Origin: DATESZ01 sp035283845
Lineage (GTDB): Bacteria; Desulfobacterota; Syntrophia; Syntrophales; JACQWR01
DNA length: 14,139 bases
Assembly: GCA_035283845.1 (NCBI GenBank)
Contig: DATESZ010000217.1
Coordinates: forward strand, 1-14,139
Direction of reading: 5' to 3'
Position numbers and translations under genes: made by a program
Notes under the pieces: model-generated
What the model saw: the letters and a program-made list of their open reading frames with translations, nothing else
Databases searched by the model: none
Told to the model about the DNA's origin: nothing
In this document: positions 1-6,813 of the stretch, in pieces
How the letters are laid out: every line of letters starts with the position of its first letter
Numbering within the stretch: position 1 is the stretch's first letter

Positions 1-135
1 GCACATAACAACCATCTGCGAACTCACCGACCCAACATCTATGCCGGCAGAAACGGTCTCCGCCTTTCTCCAGTCCATATCATGATTTACATATGTTGAC
101 TCGACCCATCGAAAATATTCCTTTTTCTCCGCCAT
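1..135 (-). CDS. Benzoyl-CoA reductase/2-hydroxyacyl-CoA dehydratase activase-type ATPase subunit, N-terminal part (BzdQ-like)
   Basis: Only the first 45 codons are in the window; the gene runs off the left edge. The protein starts MAEKKEYFRWVES and then reaches AGIDVGSVSSQ (residues 30-40), which is the phosphate-1 loop of the ASKHA-fold BadF/BadG/BcrA/BcrD ATPase family. These subunits couple ATP hydrolysis to low-potential electron transfer through a shared [4Fe-4S] cluster, driving benzoyl-CoA ring reduction or dehydratase activation in the cytoplasm. The roughly 30-residue extension before the loop is reminiscent of the bzd-type Q subunit rather than a short stand-alone activase. The start is ATG at 135, with AAGGGGAAG just upstream inside the preceding ORF, whose stop lies only 3 nt away, so the two are probably translationally coupled. 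Family assignment is firm; the exact subunit (BzdQ versus BcrA/BcrD or a dehydratase activase) is inferred from the extension and the P-then-Q order. Confidence 0.75.
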   Translation of the reverse strand, partial: MAEKKEYFRWVESTYVNHDMDWRKAETVSAGIDVGSVSSQMVVMC

Positions 136-138
136 TTT

Positions 139-321
139 TTACTTCCCCTTACCTTGTTCTATAAGCGTAAGCGCTGCGACAATGGCGCTTGTAAAAATCG
201 GATATTCAGGCACAGTGACTTCTGACTTAAGAAACCGCTCAAGACTGTCAATCCATTGAGAATCCTGAATGATGCGGTACATCATCAAAAGACTACTGTT
301 CATAACCCCGCTGCTGCAATG
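139..321 (-). pseudogene. C-terminal remnant of a BzdP/BcrD-like activase ATPase subunit
   Basis: This stretch is an open frame running from directly behind the der stop codon to TAA at 141-139. A possible internal ATG at 303 would give 54 residues. The translation contains SGVMNSS followed by a helix and then VPEYPIFTSAIVAAL, matching the end of BadF/BadG/BcrA/BcrD-type ATPases, where a GGVA-x-N-like motif precedes a V-P-E-x-P-x-(F)-x-(G/S)-A-(I)-x-A-A-L tail. An intact subunit would be about 260-300 residues, so some 80 percent is missing. It sits 3 nt upstream of the BzdQ-like gene, as expected for a bzdP-bzdQ pair. It may be a true deletion remnant or an assembly join. A small expressed protein cannot be excluded, but no good ribosome binding site is seen before ATG 303. 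Confidence 0.6.
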
Positions 322-1635
322 TCACCTTTTTTTCCGGAAGATAATTCTCAGCGGCACGGAATCAAAACCGAAGGCCTCCCTCAACTGATTCATCAGGAAT
401 CGTTCATAGGAAAAGTGGATGCCCTTCGGCTCACGAACAAAGAAAACAAAGGTCGGAGGTTTTGATGACACCTGGGTTGCATAGCTTATCTGCTGTTCCC
501 GGTTTTGATACCGTGCCGGCGGGTTGGCATCAACGATTTCCCTTACTTTCTCGTTCAGATCTGAAGTATTTACCCTTTTTGCATACTGATCGTAAACTGT
601 TTCCACGATATCGAATATTTTTGCCACCCTCTGCCCGCTCAGAGCGGAAACAAAGATAATCGGGGCAAAATCCATGAATTTCAAGTCGTCCTTGATGTCT
701 TTCACATAATTTCCCACCGTGTGGTTATCCTTTTTTATCTTGTCCCACTTGTTGACCACGATAATACTGGCGGCGCCTTTTTCAAACGCCAGTCCGGCAA
801 TTTTTGCATCCTGCTCCGTGATGCCTTCCTCCGCATCGATCAGAATGAGAGCAATATTGCAACGGTCTATGGTCCTCAGCGCCTGGATGACACTATATTT
901 TTCCAGGGTGAGACTTACCCGGCTTTTTCTCCTGATACCGGCCGTATCAACCAAGAGATAGCTCCTGTTATTCAACGTAAAGCTGGTGTCTATGGCATCC
1001 CGCGTGGTGCCGGGAAGCTCGTTTACTAAAGTTCTGTCGTAGCCCAGGATCTTGTTGACCAGGGAAGACTTTCCCACATTGGGTTTACCCACAACGGCAA
1101 TCTTTATATTTTCCGGTTCTTCCTGATTTTGTTCTTCGTAAGAGGACAGTTTTGCCGTCAGATCGTACATTAGTTCATCGACACCTATTCCGTGAAGCGC
1201 CGAGAGGGTATAAACCATGTCAATTCCCAGCTTGTAAAACTCATGAATAAGCCCTTCATGCCGCGGGCCATCAACCTTGTTTGCAGCAAAAAAAACCGGT
1301 TTCTCCGCCTCTCTCAAAGTCGCGGCGATCTCAATGTCTGCCGGCATCAGACCATCCCTGCCATCCATCAGGAAGATGATAATATCCGCTTCCTCAATGG
1401 CCAGCTTTGTCTGTTCACGCATCTGGACAAGGATTTGCGTAGCCGCCGCTGGCTCAAATCCGCCCGTATCGATAAGGATAAATGATTTATCGCCTAAGGT
1501 GCAATCGGCATAATTGCGATCCCGGGTGGCGCCTGGCTCGTCGATGACAATCGCCTTTTTCCTTTCCGACAGACGGTTGAAAAGGGTGGATTTCCCGACG
1601 TTAGGTCGGCCGACAATAGCAATGACCGGTTTCAT
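322..1635 (-). CDS. der: GTPase Der (EngA), ribosome assembly
   Basis: Der is an essential tandem GTPase that acts in maturation of the 50S ribosomal subunit. The 437-residue product has the full family architecture. G domain 1 shows GRPNVGKST (9-17), PGATRDR (34-40), DTGG (56-59) and NKVD (119-122). G domain 2 shows GKPNVGKSS (183-191), PGTTRD (208-213), DTAG (230-233) and NKWD (295-298), followed by SALSG (330-334). A C-terminal KH-like domain ends in REAFGF...LRIIFRKKR, as in complete homologues, so the gene is not truncated despite the broken gene next to it. The start is ATG at 1635; GGAAAGG lies upstream but about 17 nt away, so the Shine-Dalgarno is weak. It is divergent from the permease gene, and a sigma70-like promoter is seen at 1696-1724. 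Usual length for the family is 430-490 residues. Confidence 0.98.
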   Translation of the reverse strand: MKPVIAIVGRPNVGKSTLFNRLSERKKAIVIDEPGATRDRNYADCTLGDKSFILIDTGGFEPAAATQILVQMREQTKLAIEEADIIIFLMDGRDGLMPADIEIAATLREAEKPVFFAANKVDGPRHEGLIHEFYKLGIDMVYTLSALHGIGVDELMYDLTAKLSSYEEQNQEEPENIKIAVVGKPNVGKSSLVNKILGYDRTLVNELPGTTRDAIDTSFTLNNRSYLLVDTAGIRRKSRVSLTLEKYSVIQALRTIDRCNIALILIDAEEGITEQDAKIAGLAFEKGAASIIVVNKWDKIKKDNHTVGNYVKDIKDDLKFMDFAPIIFVSALSGQRVAKIFDIVETVYDQYAKRVNTSDLNEKVREIVDANPPARYQNREQQISYATQVSSKPPTFVFFVREPKGIHFSYERFLMNQLREAFGFDSVPLRIIFRKKR

Positions 1636-1695
1636 CTGTTATATTATTTTTTTCCTTTCCCCAACGAGCATATTGAAATTTACGGGAAGTTGTGT

Positions 1696-1724
1696 ATCAT
1701 AAAGAAGAAAGTATGTTCAAACAA
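1696..1724 (-). promoter_or_regulatory. Candidate sigma70-type promoter for der
   Basis: Read on the minus strand, TTGTTT (1724-1719) is followed after 17 nt by TATGAT (1701-1696). The -10 matches five of six consensus bases and the -35 three of six. It lies about 60 nt upstream of the der start, in the expected orientation. This is judged by eye only. Confidence 0.4.
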
Positions 1725-1760
1725 AATAACTCCCATGCTCGGGTTGGACACAACGGAAGG

Positions 1761-1828
1761 ATGAAAATCACCCCCACCCCTCCCTCCCCCGTCGAGGGGG
1801 AGGGATACAGGGAGGGGGGTATTTTCAT
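1761..1828. repeat. 68-bp C/G-rich imperfect palindrome with inverted ends
   Basis: The left end reads ATGAAAATCACCCCC and the right end is its imperfect complement (GGGGGGTATTTTCAT at 1814-1828). Inside is a near-perfect hairpin, TCCCTCCCCC at 1781-1790 against GGGGGAGGGA at 1796-1805. The shape (AT-rich tips, C-run then G-run core) is that of a dispersed REP/MITE-like intergenic element. It sits between the divergent der and permease genes, so a terminator role is unlikely by position. It would be expected to recur elsewhere in this genome, which cannot be tested in this window. Confidence 0.65.
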
Positions 1829-1884
1829 ATAAAGGCAGATGGGGAAAGATTTTTAAGATAGCGAGGGGATGCCCGGTGAACTAA

Positions 1885-2718
1885 ATGGAAAAGGCCTTTT
1901 TTTGGAAGAGATTCTTAAAAAACAAGATGGCCGTCGCCGGCAGCATCATCGTCGTTTCGTTGTTTGTTGTCTCCCTTCTTGCCCCCTTGATTTCACCCTA
2001 TGATCCGAGCGAAATCAACCTCAAGCTGGTGCTTGCGCCTCCCTCAAACAGTCACCCTCTGGGAACGGACCAATTAGGGCGCGATGTCCTCAGTCGCATG
2101 ATCTGGGGCGCCAAAATATCTTTGAAGGTAGGTTTCGTGGCTACCGGACTGGCCATCCTGATCGGCGCCATCCTCGGCGCCCTTGCCGGCTACTATGGGC
2201 GATGGGTCGATGCCGTGATAATGAGATTTGTGGATATCATGCTTTGTTTCCCCACCTTCTTTCTCATCCTGGCCGTAATTGCCTTTTTAGAGCCATCAAT
2301 CTGGAACATCATGATAATTATCGGTTTGACGGGCTGGATGGGGATTACCCGCCTCGTGAGAGCGGATTTTGCGTCCCTCAAGGAAAGGGATTTTGTCCTG
2401 GCGGCGCGGAGCATTGGCGCCGGCGATATGAGAATAATATTCATCCATATCCTTCCCAACGCCATGGCGTCTGTTCTGGTAGCGGCTACCTTAGGGGTGG
2501 CTGGCGCCATACTTACGGAATCGGCGCTCAGTTTTCTCGGCATCGGCGTACAGCCCCCCACCCCAAGCTGGGGAAACATTCTCACCGCCGGCAAGGATAA
2601 CATTGATATTGCCTGGTGGCTTTCACTCTACCCGGGACTTGCCATTCTGATTACCGTACTGGGTTACAATCTGCTCGGCGAGGGCATCAGGGATTCCCTT
2701 GACCCGCGTTTGAGATGA
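1885..2718 (+). CDS. ABC transporter permease, DppC/OppC family (orphan)
   Basis: This inner-membrane permease is of the dipeptide/oligopeptide/nickel importer class. The 277-residue protein has an N-terminal OppC-N segment with one membrane helix (about 16-36), then the family signature HPLGTDQLGRDVLSR (57-71). About five more hydrophobic segments follow. The cytoplasmic EAA loop that docks on the ABC ATPase is visible as AARSIGAGDMRIIFIHILPN (173-192), and the end LLGEGIRDSLDPRLR is typical. Length is normal (about 270-300). ATG at 1885 is preceded directly by an in-frame TAA; a GAGGGG lies about 17 nt upstream, so the Shine-Dalgarno is poorly spaced. DppC normally pairs with DppB, two ATPases and a binding protein. 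None is here: upstream is a palindrome and der, downstream a helicase. It may partner with subunits encoded elsewhere or be an operon relic. Confidence 0.9.
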   Translation: MEKAFFWKRFLKNKMAVAGSIIVVSLFVVSLLAPLISPYDPSEINLKLVLAPPSNSHPLGTDQLGRDVLSRMIWGAKISLKVGFVATGLAILIGAILGALAGYYGRWVDAVIMRFVDIMLCFPTFFLILAVIAFLEPSIWNIMIIIGLTGWMGITRLVRADFASLKERDFVLAARSIGAGDMRIIFIHILPNAMASVLVAATLGVAGAILTESALSFLGIGVQPPTPSWGNILTAGKDNIDIAWWLSLYPGLAILITVLGYNLLGEGIRDSLDPRLR

Positions 2719-2719
2719 T

Positions 2720-2748
2720 TTGCAGGAAAGCAGTCAATCTTCTATAAA
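2720..2748 (+). promoter_or_regulatory. Candidate promoter for the helicase operon
   Basis: TTGCAG (2720-2725), a 17-nt spacer and TATAAA (2743-2748) lie just after the permease stop and about 100 nt before the helicase start. The -10 matches five of six consensus bases; the -35 matches only the TTG. A second -35-like TTGACG is at 2774-2779 but has no convincing -10. Confidence 0.3.
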
Positions 2749-2778
2749 CGGGTACTTATCTAATCATTGTTCTTGACG

Positions 2779-2810
2779 CGACGGCCTTTTCATGGAAAAA
2801 GACTCCGTCG
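2779..2810 (+). promoter_or_regulatory. Stable hairpin in the leader of the helicase operon
   Basis: CGACGG (2779-2784) pairs with CCGTCG (2805-2810). Inside it CTTTTC (2786-2791) pairs with GAAAAAG (2795-2801) around a 3-nt loop, with small internal bulges. No T-run follows on the plus strand, so it does not look like a standard terminator. It lies about 28 nt before the helicase Shine-Dalgarno, where it could affect translation or mRNA stability. Confidence 0.4.
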
Positions 2811-2846
2811 TCTACTCGGCAATTATCCAAAGAATTCAGGAAGACC

Positions 2847-5126
2847 ATGTCACGCATGCAGGATGACCCCGTCAATGCCTATGAGCGCTACCTTCGGAAG
2901 GGGGACTACAGAAAGGCCATCCGCTGTCTCGAATACATGAGCAGCCAACACCCTAAAGACACCGAACTGATTGCTGAAATCATAGATATTGCAGTCAACA
3001 CTCTCTGGGAACCGGAACTTGCCCGGAAATGGCTGCGGCGGCTCATTCGCCTGCGCACGGTATGGATAGATCATACCCTCCTCGGCAAGATGGAAGCGCA
3101 GCTCGGCAATCTGAACCGGGCCAGGGAATGCCTGGACATGGCGCGGGCTCTGCAAAGGAAACAACGGGGAATCCGGCCCGCCGATGCAAGCCCTGCTAAG
3201 TTGTTCAAGGAGGTGGAGGAGGCGATCCGATACGGGGAGCAACTGAAGATACAAGAGACATTAGAAGCAGCAATGTCCGGGAAAATTGATGTTTTAAGGC
3301 GCTTGGAGAAACCGGCGAGAAAGACCGTCTCAAAACCGAAACAGGCGCGCGCCGGTAAAAAAGCCGTCAAGCCGCCTGAAAAATCGTCCGCGATCCCTAC
3401 GCCGCCGCCGGTCCGGGTTGCCATACCCCTTTACCATGTCCCCGTCAGGGTGGAACCTGTATCGGAGGATGTTATCTCATTTCTATCTGCCGCTGCGTCG
3501 TCGTCCTTTGATGAACTCAGCCTCTACATTGATTATCAAACCCTCTCTATCCAGGGCGGCTTCGATGATCTGCTCTGTCTCTCCGCCATGAACAATGTGG
3601 ACAGATACTGGTACCAGATCGAAACGGTCAAAAAGGTGCTCAAGCGCTTCCATGGACGGGTGCTGTTGTGCGATGAGGTCGGCCTCGGAAAGACCATAGA
3701 GGCGGGGATGCTGATCAAGGAATACCTCCTCCGGGGCATGGTGAGAAATGTCCTTATCCTCGTGCCGGCGCCCCTCGTCTCTCAGTGGCAGGAAGAGATG
3801 GAGGTAAAATTCGGCGTGTCCTTCCTTTCCACGGATTCCCCGGATTTCACAAAAGACCCTGAGACCTTCTGGAAACAGCGTTTCCTCATCGCCTCCCTCG
3901 GAACGGCCAGAAGCGACCGGAACATGCCCATGGTTCTCAGGCAGTTTTACGACCTGGTCGTCGTAGATGAGGCGCACCATCTGCGCAACAGGACCACCAA
4001 AACCTGGAAGCTCATCAATCAGCTACAGAAGAAGTTTATTTTTCTCCTGACGGCCACCCCAGTCCAGAACAACCTGATTGAGCTCTTCAACCTGATTACC
4101 CTACTCAAGCCGGGACAGTTCAAGACCGAGAAGGTCTTCCGGCAGGAATACGTTGCCAGGGGGAATCTGAAAAAGCCTGTGCACCGGGAAAAACTGCAGG
4201 AACTGCTGCGGGAGGTCATGATCCGCAACACCCGCAGCGCCATAGATCTCAAACTTCCCAAACGTTTCGCCACAACCATGCGTCTGGAACCTTCCACCCC
4301 CGAAGAAAGAATCTACGAAGAGATCAGCAACCGTCTGAAGTCCATGAACCTGAAAAAGCCTTTGATAAACATGCTGCTCCGAGAGGCGGGGAGCAGCCCT
4401 TTTGCCCTGAGAAACAGTCTCCTCAAGTTGCGGGGAGATAACGGGTTCGGTGATCTTATTACCCTGATTGACGGGCTGGAAGGGGTCAGCAAGGGGAAAG
4501 CCCTCCTGGATATCGTTAAAAAGAACCAGGTGGAGAAGAAGATCATCTTCACCCAGTTCCGCAAGAGCATGGACTATGTCACGTCCCTTCTGGACGGGGA
4601 TGGAGTTCCTTTCGCGACCTTCTGCGGCGACATGACGGCGCGGGAAAAGGATGAGTCCATCAGGCGTTTCAAGGACGATCTTCCCGTTCTCGTCTCGACG
4701 GAATCGGGCGGCGAGGGGCGGAATCTCCAGTTCTGCAACACGATCATCAACTTTGACCTGCCCTGGAACCCCATGAGGATCGAACAGCGGATCGGACGGC
4801 TCCACCGCATCGGCCAGACGCGGGACGTCTTCATCTTCAACCTCTCCGTTCGCGGCACCATTGAGGATTACATCATAGAGATACTGGACGGCAAGATCAA
4901 CATGTTCGAGATGGTCATCGGCGAGATCGAGCCCATCCTGGGGCACCTAAAAGAGGAAGCGGACTTTGACGAACTCATCATGGACATCTGGATGAAGAGC
5001 GCGGACAGGGAGGGCATGAAGGAGCATTTCGAGAAGTTAGGCGACGAAATGGCGGCGGCGAAGCAGCGATATATCGGGACGCGGACGCTGGATCAGGAGA
5101 TCTTCGGTGAAGACTATGAGACATAA
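2847..5126 (+). CDS. SNF2/HepA-like DEAD/DEAH-box ATPase with TPR-like N-terminus
   Basis: The 759-residue protein is a superfamily 2 ATPase of the SNF2/RapA(HepA) group, expected to translocate on double-stranded DNA and remodel or strip bound proteins. Residues 1-105 form helix-turn-helix pairs resembling TPR repeats; 155-190 is a basic, Pro-rich linker. The core starts near 250. Motif I is DEVGLGKT (276-283), motif II DEAH (374-377), motif III TATP (402-405), motif IV KKIIFTQF (564-571), motif V STESGGEGRNLQ (617-628) and motif VI EQRIGRLHRIGQ (646-657). All catalytic motifs are intact. ATG at 2847 has AGGAAG (2838-2843) at good spacing; the frame is open further upstream but offers no better start. 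It is followed after 12 nt by a Cys-cluster protein, so the two form an operon. It is shorter than E. coli RapA and lacks recognisable RapA accessory domains. DNA repair, transcription recycling or defence are all possible; I cannot decide. Confidence 0.93.
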   Translation: MSRMQDDPVNAYERYLRKGDYRKAIRCLEYMSSQHPKDTELIAEIIDIAVNTLWEPELARKWLRRLIRLRTVWIDHTLLGKMEAQLGNLNRARECLDMARALQRKQRGIRPADASPAKLFKEVEEAIRYGEQLKIQETLEAAMSGKIDVLRRLEKPARKTVSKPKQARAGKKAVKPPEKSSAIPTPPPVRVAIPLYHVPVRVEPVSEDVISFLSAAASSSFDELSLYIDYQTLSIQGGFDDLLCLSAMNNVDRYWYQIETVKKVLKRFHGRVLLCDEVGLGKTIEAGMLIKEYLLRGMVRNVLILVPAPLVSQWQEEMEVKFGVSFLSTDSPDFTKDPETFWKQRFLIASLGTARSDRNMPMVLRQFYDLVVVDEAHHLRNRTTKTWKLINQLQKKFIFLLTATPVQNNLIELFNLITLLKPGQFKTEKVFRQEYVARGNLKKPVHREKLQELLREVMIRNTRSAIDLKLPKRFATTMRLEPSTPEERIYEEISNRLKSMNLKKPLINMLLREAGSSPFALRNSLLKLRGDNGFGDLITLIDGLEGVSKGKALLDIVKKNQVEKKIIFTQFRKSMDYVTSLLDGDGVPFATFCGDMTAREKDESIRRFKDDLPVLVSTESGGEGRNLQFCNTIINFDLPWNPMRIEQRIGRLHRIGQTRDVFIFNLSVRGTIEDYIIEILDGKINMFEMVIGEIEPILGHLKEEADFDELIMDIWMKSADREGMKEHFEKLGDEMAAAKQRYIGTRTLDQEIFGEDYET

Positions 5127-5138
5127 GAGGTACGGATC

Positions 5139-6287
5139 ATGAGAAACCTTCCCGAAGTTATTGCCGGCATCCTGGAGTCCCGTGGGGCGGCGGTCGAAAA
5201 GTCGGGAGAAAACGGCCTGGATGTAATCGCGTCTCCGGGAATTGTCAGTCTACTGGACGTTCCCGAGTACCACCGGCTGTCTTTGACCGGAGAATGCGAC
5301 ATAAAAGATTCTCTCTATGCCTCATACGATTCCGACTATTTCCGTTCCCTGGAGCATCTTTTTACCGACGGGGGGCGAAAGGCGGCAGTAACGCTGGAGT
5401 CGCCCACAGTCCACCACGAGAGGATCGCTGAAACCCTGGCCGACCGCCTTCCTCTGACCAATGCCGCCTTCCGCCTGGAGCGTGTCGAGGAGAAGACCCT
5501 TTCCTATTTTCTGGTCTATTTCCGTTTCACGGCCCTTTCAGACGACCGGCACGACGGGATGTTTTCCGTCCTGGTAAATCCCCTGAACGCCTCCACATCC
5601 CTTCTGGAAGACGGGTTGGAAAGTTTAGCCGGTCGGATCAAGCCGCCGCCGGCGTCGGAGGAGGAAATTCCTGCCGCTGAAATGATGGAGATTCTCGGCT
5701 GGGCTCATAGGGCGGCAGCGGGCGTGGTCAGGGATAGATTGACAGATTTTATCCGTAGCGCAGAAAGGCGCCTCAACCGGGATGTGAAAAGGGTGTACGA
5801 GTATTACGAGACGCTAAAGGAGGAGATTGACCGGCGCGCCCGAAAGAAGATGAGTGCGGGGGAGGGGGCGAAAATCCCTGCCGAGAAGGCCAACCTGGAA
5901 GAGATGGAAATCCTACGGCGCAAACGGGAAGCCATAGAGACGGAACGGGAGTGGAAAGTCAATGACCTCATCGCCAAGTATGCCCTGGGGATACGGAACA
6001 CCCCCATTTGCGTCCTAAGGATTCAGGCAACCGTTCCTGTCTTCTTCATTACCCTCAAGCGGCGCCTGTCCTCCAGGCCATTTGCCGTGACCTACAATCC
6101 TCTCCTGAAAAGGATTGACGCCTTGCCGTGCGAATCCTGCTACCATCCCTCCGGGGGAGGGGGCTACACCATTTGCGACGACAAACTCCACATCGTCTGT
6201 GACAGGTGCATGGCCAATTCCCCGGCATCGGGCAGACCCCTCTGCCCGGCGTGCCGCACAAAAAGGGAAGCGAAAGACAAACCTTGA
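5139..6287 (+). CDS. Uncharacterised coiled-coil protein with C-terminal zinc-ribbon-like Cys cluster, helicase partner
   Basis: I do not recognise a named family. The 382-residue protein has three visible parts. Residues 1-165 are mixed alpha/beta with no motif I know. Residues about 200-280 are highly charged and helical (ERRLNRDVKR, EEMEILRRKREAIE), a likely coiled coil. Residues 331-372 hold CESC (331-334), a lone Cys at 346, CDRC (354-357) and CPAC (369-372), which fits one or two zinc knuckles or a ribbon/RING-like fold. The tail is basic (RTKREAKDKP). ATG at 5139 is preceded by AGAGG about 9 nt away. The 12-nt gap to the SNF2 gene implies co-transcription and probably a physical partnership, with this protein perhaps supplying DNA or protein binding. 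It is not membrane-bound and has no signal peptide. The next DNA downstream is an unrelated gene remnant on the other strand. Confidence 0.85.
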   Translation: MRNLPEVIAGILESRGAAVEKSGENGLDVIASPGIVSLLDVPEYHRLSLTGECDIKDSLYASYDSDYFRSLEHLFTDGGRKAAVTLESPTVHHERIAETLADRLPLTNAAFRLERVEEKTLSYFLVYFRFTALSDDRHDGMFSVLVNPLNASTSLLEDGLESLAGRIKPPPASEEEIPAAEMMEILGWAHRAAAGVVRDRLTDFIRSAERRLNRDVKRVYEYYETLKEEIDRRARKKMSAGEGAKIPAEKANLEEMEILRRKREAIETEREWKVNDLIAKYALGIRNTPICVLRIQATVPVFFITLKRRLSSRPFAVTYNPLLKRIDALPCESCYHPSGGGGYTICDDKLHIVCDRCMANSPASGRPLCPACRTKREAKDKP

Positions 6288-6300
6288 TAGGGAATGCTGC

Positions 6301-6444
6301 TCATTTCCGGGAGGCCGACAGGCTTCTCGCTTTTTCGGCTATCCTCTCTGCGGTAATGCCGAATTTTTCGTAAAGCACATTGACGGGCGCGCTGGCGCCG
6401 AAGCCTTCCATGCCGACCACGGAAAATCCGGGACACTTCCTATA
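6301..6444 (-). pseudogene. tkt: C-terminal remnant of transketolase
   Basis: Read on the minus strand from 6444 to the TGA at 6303-6301, the frame contains VVGMEGFGASAPVNVLYEKF and then GITAERIAEKA. This is the C-terminal domain signature of transketolase, where F-G-A-S-A-P is followed by the L-x-x-x-F-G-(F/I)-T segment close to the protein end. An in-frame TAA at 6447-6445 lies immediately before the recognisable part, and no start or upstream domain is present. A whole transketolase is about 650-700 residues, so only the last ~45 codons remain. It converges on the helicase operon, whose stop is 14 nt away. It cannot make a functional enzyme. Confidence 0.7.
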
Positions 6445-6759
6445 TTAATTACATCCCGTGTATCTTATTCATTTCGAAAAGAAATCTACATCAATCGTAT
6501 CGACATCCCCTTGTCAGGCCATCTGTGATGTAGGCCAGTCCGTAATAATGCGGGTTCGCTTCCCGCCCCTCGTTCCCGCGGGCGCTTTCCTCATGAGATG
6601 CGGGCGATCTGATCAGAGTTCAGAATTCGGCAGACAGACGCCTTGCTTCACGGCGCGTGCTCACTCTGTTCCGCCCCGCCCCCATCCCTCTATTCCGCTT
6701 CTCTCAAGAAAAATATTGTAAGATTATGGCTATAAATAGTGAATATCTCGGAAAACCGT
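6445..6759. other. Intergenic stretch without a recognisable gene
   Basis: The plus-strand open frame through this part (about 6458-6721) has low-complexity Ser/Pro/Arg-rich content, no family resemblance and no ribosome binding site, so I do not call it. The one structured element is a tRNA-T-arm-like hairpin at 6550-6566 (listed separately). GC-rich sequence gives way near 6700 to AT-rich DNA, which leads into the promoter at 6760. Confidence 0.5.
6550..6566 (+). other. tRNA/tmRNA T-arm-like hairpin, possible RNA-gene remnant
   Basis: GCGGG (6550-6554), a 7-nt loop TTCGCTT and CCCGC (6562-6566) have the size and layout of a T-arm. The loop departs from the TTCRANN consensus by C instead of A at the fifth position. 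No matching acceptor 5' strand, D-arm or anticodon arm is found upstream, so there is no complete tRNA here. It could be the 3' scar of an RNA gene used as an integration site, or chance. Confidence 0.25.
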
Positions 6760-6787
6760 TTGCGATTTACCCGTTGTTCTGTATAAT
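6760..6787 (+). promoter_or_regulatory. Promoter of the antitoxin-like gene
   Basis: TTGCGA (6760-6765), a 16-nt spacer and a perfect TATAAT (6782-6787) lie about 27 nt before the start codon at 6814. The -10 is enclosed by the inverted repeat TGTTC/GAACA listed as an operator. Confidence 0.65.
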
Positions 6788-6792
6788 GAACA
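6775..6792 (+). promoter_or_regulatory. Operator-like inverted repeat over the -10 box
   Basis: TGTTC (6775-6779) and its exact complement GAACA (6788-6792) are separated by 8 nt that contain the TATAAT. A protein bound here would block RNA polymerase, which is the usual autoregulation geometry in toxin-antitoxin operons. The arms are only 5 bp, so chance is possible. Confidence 0.4.
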
Positions 6793-6813
6793 GGGAAAAT
6801 GCGAGGTGATTTT

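Noticed and set aside
4101..4946. 281-codon minus-strand open frame inside the helicase gene
   Set aside because: It is antisense to the conserved helicase motifs, has no family resemblance and no ribosome binding site; it results from codon bias of the real gene.
6313..6338. GCCGA/TCGGC hairpin after the helicase operon as a terminator
   Set aside because: Five-bp stem with a long loop lying inside the transketolase coding remnant and no following T-run.
6458..6721. 87-codon plus-strand open frame
   Set aside because: Low-complexity composition without a Shine-Dalgarno; part of it (MRVRFPPL) is what the T-arm-like hairpin encodes when translated, a typical artefact.
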